From contig JACCUU010000209.1 in NCBI GenBank assembly GCA_013811645.1, positions 1 to 9,447 of the forward strand: a stretch of 9,447 bases of DNA, read 5' to 3'. The stretch's first letter is position 1, and the number at the start of each line of letters is the position of its first letter. The position numbers and the translations under genes were made by a program. Of the stretch, positions 6,432 to 9,447 are shown piece after piece. The notes beneath the pieces are model-generated. The model was not told the DNA's origin and did no database searches. It saw only the letters and a program-made list of their open reading frames with translations. Source of the DNA: Actinomycetota bacterium (GTDB lineage Bacteria > Actinomycetota > Thermoleophilia > Gaiellales > Gaiellaceae).

Positions 6432-6998
6432 ATGGTGAAGACACTCCGACAGACCGCAGAGCAACGACGCGTCGCCGTGCTCGAAGCCGCGCGCGGCGAG
6501 TTCGCGCGCCACGGGCTGCACGGCGCCTCGACGGACTCGATCGCCCGGCTGGCCGGAATCTCGCAGCCCTACCTCTTCAGGCTCTTCGGCTCCAAGAAGG
6601 AGCTCTTCCTCGCGGTCAATGACGCCTGCTTCGCGGAGACGCTCGACGTCTTCCGTGAGGCTGCCTCCGGCAAGTCCGGGGAGGAGGCGCTGAGCGCGAT
6701 CGGCGGTGCCTACAGGGGTCTGATCGAGAGCGACCGCAGCATGCTGCAGGGTCAGCTCCAGTCGTACGCTGCCTCGGTCGAGGAGGAGGACGTGCGCGAG
6801 AGCACCGCTCGCGGATTCGGCCGGCTCGTCGACTACGTGGAGACCGTCTCGGGCGCCGATCGTCAGACGATCGCGATGTTCTTCGCCACCGGGATGCTGC
6901 TGAACGTGCTCGCGGCGATGCAGTACTCGATCGGTGACGACCCGCGCCACTCGTGGGTCGCGCGCCTGGCGGAGGGCTGCGAGGACGCCAAGTCGTAA
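6432..6998 (+). CDS. TetR/AcrR-family transcriptional repressor
   Basis: A 188-residue one-domain-plus-ligand-domain regulator. The N-terminal helix-turn-helix is clear: RRVAVLEAARGEFARHGLHG (12-31) leads to STDSIARLAGISQPYLFRLF (33-52), then GSKKELFLAV (53-62), the standard TetR DNA-binding block. The C-terminal helical part (about 66-188) would bind a ligand and form the dimer; it is variable and gives no ligand clue. The family normally represses a neighbouring exporter until a toxic compound or lipid binds. Two near-identical palindromes, one over its own -10 and one before the MFS exporter, support autorepression and control of the exporter genes. The ATG at 6432 is followed by an in-frame GTG, so the start is certain within one codon. 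It is separated from the exporter genes by a terminator-like hairpin. Confidence 0.92.
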   Translation: MVKTLRQTAEQRRVAVLEAARGEFARHGLHGASTDSIARLAGISQPYLFRLFGSKKELFLAVNDACFAETLDVFREAASGKSGEEALSAIGGAYRGLIESDRSMLQGQLQSYAASVEEEDVRESTARGFGRLVDYVETVSGADRQTIAMFFATGMLLNVLAAMQYSIGDDPRHSWVARLAEGCEDAKS

Positions 6999-7012
6999 GC
7001 GACTCTTTTTTT
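6991..7012 (+). terminator. Small intrinsic terminator after the TetR gene
   Basis: AGTCG (6991-6995), loop TAAG and CGACT (7000-7004) form a five-pair stem, followed by one C and seven T's (7006-7012). The first arm is the last coding sequence of the repressor gene and the loop contains its TAA stop. The stem is short, so termination may be partial. Confidence 0.55.
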
Positions 7013-7023
7013 CACCCGAACAT

Positions 7024-7040
7024 GAGTGATCAATCACTAC
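7024..7040. promoter_or_regulatory. Predicted TetR operator, site 2 (exporter operon)
   Basis: GAGTGATCAATCACTAC contains a near-perfect palindrome, AGTGAT-CA-ATCACT (7025-7038; six-base arms). It shares 13 of 17 positions with the site over the regulator promoter. It ends 34 bases before the MFS start codon, in a position suited to repressing the exporter promoter. No clear -35/-10 pair was recognised around it. Confidence 0.68.
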
Positions 7041-7060
7041 ACCCCTACCAGAAGGACACC

Positions 7061-7068
7061 GGAAGGAG
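7061..7068 (+). promoter_or_regulatory. Strong ribosome binding site of the MFS gene
   Basis: GGAAGGAG lies six bases before the ATG at 7075. It fixes that start and contrasts with the regulator gene, which has no Shine-Dalgarno sequence. Confidence 0.75.
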
Positions 7069-7074
7069 CACACG

Positions 7075-8498
7075 ATGAAAGCCGGCACCCGCACGATCTG
7101 GACCTTTGCGATCACGTCGATCGCGCTCTTCATGGTCGTGCTCGACAACCTCGTCGTCTCGACGGCGCTTCCCGTGATCCGCGTCGATCTCGGCGCCTCG
7201 ATCGAGGAGCTCGAGTGGACCGTGAACGCGTACACGCTCACGTTCGCGGTGTTCCTGCTCACCGGAGCAGCGCTCGGCGACCGCTTCGGGCGCAAGCGTA
7301 TGTTCATGATCGGGGTCGGGATCTTCACCGCGGCCTCCGCTGCTGCGGCCATGGCGCCCTCGGCCGACTGGTTGATCGCAGCCCGTTCGCTACAGGGCTT
7401 CGGCGCCGCGATCGTGACTCCGCTGACCCTGACTCTTTTGAGCGCGGCGGTGTCGCGCGAGCGGCGCGGCGTCGCGCTCGGCGCCTGGTCCGGCATCGCC
7501 GGCCTCGCCGTCGCCATGGGCCCGCTCGTCGGCGGCGCCGTCGTCGACGGCATCTCCTGGCAGTGGATCTTCTGGCTGAACGTGCCGGTCGGGCTCGTGC
7601 TCCTGCCGCTGGCGACGCAGCTCCGTGAGTCGAACGGCCCCGACAAGGCGCTCGACCTTCCGGGACTCGCGCTCGCGAGCGGCGGCATGCTCGGCGTCGT
7701 CTGGGGGATCATCCACGGGAACGGCGACGGCTGGGCGAGCCCGGCGATCGTCGGCGCCCTGGTGGCGGGAGCAGCACTGCTCGCGGGGTTCGTCGCCTGG
7801 GAACTCCGCACGCCGCAGCCGATGCTGCCCATGCGGTTCTTCCGCAACCGCGCGTTCGCGGCGGCGAACGGAGCATCGCTGTTCATGTACTTCGGGATGT
7901 TCGGCTCGATCTTCCTGCTGACGCAGTTCTTCCAGACCGCGCAGGGGTATTCGCCGCTCGAGTCCGGGCTCCGCATCCTTCCGTGGACGATCATGCCGAT
8001 GTTCGTGGCGCCGATCGCGGGGGCGCTGTCCGACCGGGTCGGCGGACGTCCGCTGATGGCGCTCGGGCTTGCGCTGCAGGCGATCGGTCTGGGCTGGATC
8101 GCGTACGTGTCGACGGCGACGGTCGGCTACGTCTCGTTCGTGGCCCCGTTCGTCCTCTCCGGGATTGGCATGGCGCTCTTCTTCGCGCCGGTCGCGAACG
8201 TCGTCCTTTCAGCGGTTCAACCCGAGCAAGAGGGCAAAGCCTCGGGCGCCAACAATGCGATCCGCGAGGTGGGAGGCGTGCTCGGAGTCGCGGTGCTCGC
8301 CTCGATCTTCGCGCGCACGGGCGGCTACGAGTCTCCGGCCGCCTCTCGGACGGCATGGTGCCGGCGCTCTGGGTCGGGGCCATCGTCGTGGGGATCGGAT
8401 CGGTGGTCTCGCTCCTGATTCCGCGCAAGGTGCGGTCGGCCGAAGTGTCCGTCTCCGGTGCCGACGGGGTGCCCGCGCCTGCGGCGGAGGCAGCATGA
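7075..8498 (+). CDS. DHA2-type MFS multidrug exporter (EmrB/QacA-like), frameshifted near its C-terminus
   Basis: A 14-helix-type drug:proton antiporter of the major facilitator superfamily in the cytoplasmic membrane. Motifs: LFMVVLDNLVVSTALPVI (18-35, motif D1 with D24), TGAALGDRFGRKRMF (63-77, motif A), RSLQGFGAA (104-112, motif B) and GLAVAMGPLVGGAVVDGISW (143-162, motif C). As sequenced, the frame stops at 8418 (447 aa) with an Arg/Ser-rich tail after about residue 421. Moving to the next frame near 8335-8341 restores SDGMVPALWVGAIVVGIG and a last membrane helix, ending at TGA 8496-8498. This fits one lost base in the CCGGCC stretch and would give about 474 residues, the usual size. The restored stop overlaps the MMPL start as ATGA. 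It may be a sequencing error or a real truncation. The substrate is unknown. Confidence 0.85.
8335..8341 (+). other. Frameshift site in the MFS gene
   Basis: Before this point the exporter reads in the frame of 7075; after it the membrane-helix-like coding continues one frame earlier. One extra G in CCGGCC would give a smooth reading GGYESP-GRLSDGMVPALW. The exact base cannot be placed within the run. A one-base loss in the genome, or in the read consensus, explains it equally well. Confidence 0.75.
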
Positions 8499-9447
8499 GA
8501 CTCTCCACCCAGGCGCTCGCAACCGCGAGCGCCCGCCATCCATGGCGGACGATCCTGGCGTGGATTGCCGTCTTCGCCGCCGCGATCGTCGCGATCGTCG
8601 CGCTCCTCGGCGACAGCCTGACCACGGACGACGCCCCGACCAACAACCCGGAGTCGGAGCGGGCGATAGCCGCGCAGGTGAACGCGTTCCCGCCCGATCC
8701 GGAGCGGATGCCGTCGAGCGACATCGTGGTCATCCGCTCGGAGCAGCACACGGTCGACGCGCCGGAGTTCGAGTCGTTCGTGCGGTCGCTCGTGGACGAG
8801 AACGACGTGCCGGGGCTCGCCCGCCCACGCACGTACCTGGACGGCGACGCCTCGTTCGTCTCCGACGACCGCCACGCGACCATCGTTCCGCTCGCGATCC
8901 CGGGCGAGGACGTGGCGGAGGAGGTGATCGCGATCGTCGAGCGCGCCGACGAAGACGCCGCCTTCACGGTGGCCGTCACCGGAGACCAGACGCTCGACTA
9001 CGACTTCAACCTGCTCTCGCAGGAGGATCTCGAGAAGGGCGAGCTCCAGTTCGGCCTGCCCGCAGCGCTCATCATCCTCCTGCTCGTGTTCGGGGCGGTC
9101 GTCGCGGGGCTCATCCCCTTGCTGATGGCGATCGTCTCGATCGTGATCGCCCTGGGGCTGACCGCGCTCCTGGCGCAGCCGTTCGAGCTCTCGATCTTCA
9201 TCGTGAACATGCTCACCGGCATGGGGCTGGCGCTCGGGATCGACTACTCGCTCTTCGTCGTCTCCCGCTATCGCGAGGAACGCGGGCGCGGTCGGGAGAA
9301 GCTGGACGCGATCGCGGCTTCGGGATCGACGGCGAGCCGAGCGGTCCTCTTCAGCGGAACCGCTTTCGTCGTCGCGATGTTCGGGATGCTGCTCGTACCG
9401 AGCTCGATCATGCGGAGCCTCGCTGCCGGGGCGATCCTGGTCGGCAT
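8495..9447 (+). CDS. MMPL/RND-family transporter, N-terminal part (runs off right edge)
   Basis: The first 317 residues of an MmpL-like RND transporter, a family that exports lipids, siderophores or drugs with the proton gradient; full proteins are about 700-1000 residues. Layout: cytoplasmic start, TM1 near 19-38, an extracytoplasmic domain 39-184 with DDAPTNNPESERA near 45-57, then TM2 (185-205), TM3 (207-227), TM4 (233-256) and TM5 (283-303). TM4 has the family hallmark GMGLALGIDYSLFVVSRYRE (242-261); D250-Y251 is the position of the first proton-relay Asp-Tyr pair of MmpL3. The ATG at 8495 overlaps the restored MFS stop as ATGA, with GGAGG four bases upstream, so both exporters should be co-translated under the TetR regulator. 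It is cut by the window end, so nothing can be said about the second half. Confidence 0.92.
   Translation, partial: MRLSTQALATASARHPWRTILAWIAVFAAAIVAIVALLGDSLTTDDAPTNNPESERAIAAQVNAFPPDPERMPSSDIVVIRSEQHTVDAPEFESFVRSLVDENDVPGLARPRTYLDGDASFVSDDRHATIVPLAIPGEDVAEEVIAIVERADEDAAFTVAVTGDQTLDYDFNLLSQEDLEKGELQFGLPAALIILLLVFGAVVAGLIPLLMAIVSIVIALGLTALLAQPFELSIFIVNMLTGMGLALGIDYSLFVVSRYREERGRGREKLDAIAASGSTASRAVLFSGTAFVVAMFGMLLVPSSIMRSLAAGAILVG

Noticed and set aside
4116..7994. Long minus-strand open frames opposite the SDR, aminotransferase, TetR and MFS genes (4116-5135, 5135-6397, 6420-7994)
   Set aside because: Each is the reverse of a confidently identified plus-strand gene, and their products show no family motif and biased composition.
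7983..8498. Separate 171-residue gene in the second frame of the MFS region
   Set aside because: Only its last part, after about 8341, is protein-like, and it continues the exporter; the earlier part is out-of-frame Arg-rich sequence.
8578..8604. Short tandem repeat of GCGATCGTC
   Set aside because: It encodes Ala-Ile-Val repeats in the first membrane helix of the MMPL protein; composition explains it.
7991..8979. Minus-strand open frames opposite the end of the MFS gene and the MMPL start
   Set aside because: The plus strand has clear MFS and MMPL hallmarks here; the reverse frames are Arg/Ser/Pro-rich shadows.

Overview
The window is high-GC DNA of actinobacterial character: GC-rich third codon positions, frequent GTG and TTG starts, 1-8 base overlaps between neighbouring genes, very short intergenic gaps, a Streptomyces subtilisin inhibitor (SSI)-type gene and promoters set almost on top of start codons. 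A non-Streptomyces lineage such as Thermoleophilia is possible, but that is a guess and no marker gene is present. No tRNA, rRNA, CRISPR, insertion sequence or phage gene was seen.

Left block, minus strand (4261 down to 1): a tightly packed surface-glycan operon. In transcription order it holds a small secreted SSI-like protease inhibitor, an ATP-grasp ligase, a class I SAM methyltransferase, a polysaccharide-deacetylase-like protein, a GT-B glycosyltransferase and the N-terminal part of a Wzx-type flippase that leaves the window. From the ATP-grasp gene onward every junction overlaps or abuts (GTGA, ATGA, an 8-base overlap, TAG directly followed by ATG), so translation is probably coupled.

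Middle block, plus strand (4302-6337): divergent from the first, an extended SDR sugar-nucleotide dehydratase/epimerase and a DegT/DnrJ/EryC1/StrS PLP aminotransferase overlap by GTGA. Together they look like a route to a nucleotide-linked amino sugar. The left block could then assemble (glycosyltransferase), decorate (methyltransferase, deacetylase-like protein, ATP-grasp ligase) and export (flippase) a glycan containing it. A perfect 16-base GC palindrome follows the aminotransferase.

Right block, plus strand (6391-9447): a TetR-family repressor, then a DHA2-type MFS exporter and an MMPL/RND-type transporter that runs off the right edge. Two copies of a 17-base imperfect palindrome (consensus GAGTRAWYAATYACTWC, 13 of 17 identical) lie over the repressor's own -10 region and upstream of the exporter. 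This predicts an autoregulated efflux system. The repressor gene ends in a small hairpin plus seven T's. The MFS gene has an apparent one-base deletion near 8335-8341; restoring the frame recovers its last membrane segment and an ATGA overlap with the MMPL gene.

Nothing here is clearly a new system. The most unusual points are the protease inhibitor, with a predicted P1 glutamate, heading a glycan operon; the ATP-grasp, methyltransferase and deacetylase-like decoration set next to an amino-sugar pair; and the self-consistent two-site TetR regulon with a frameshifted exporter.
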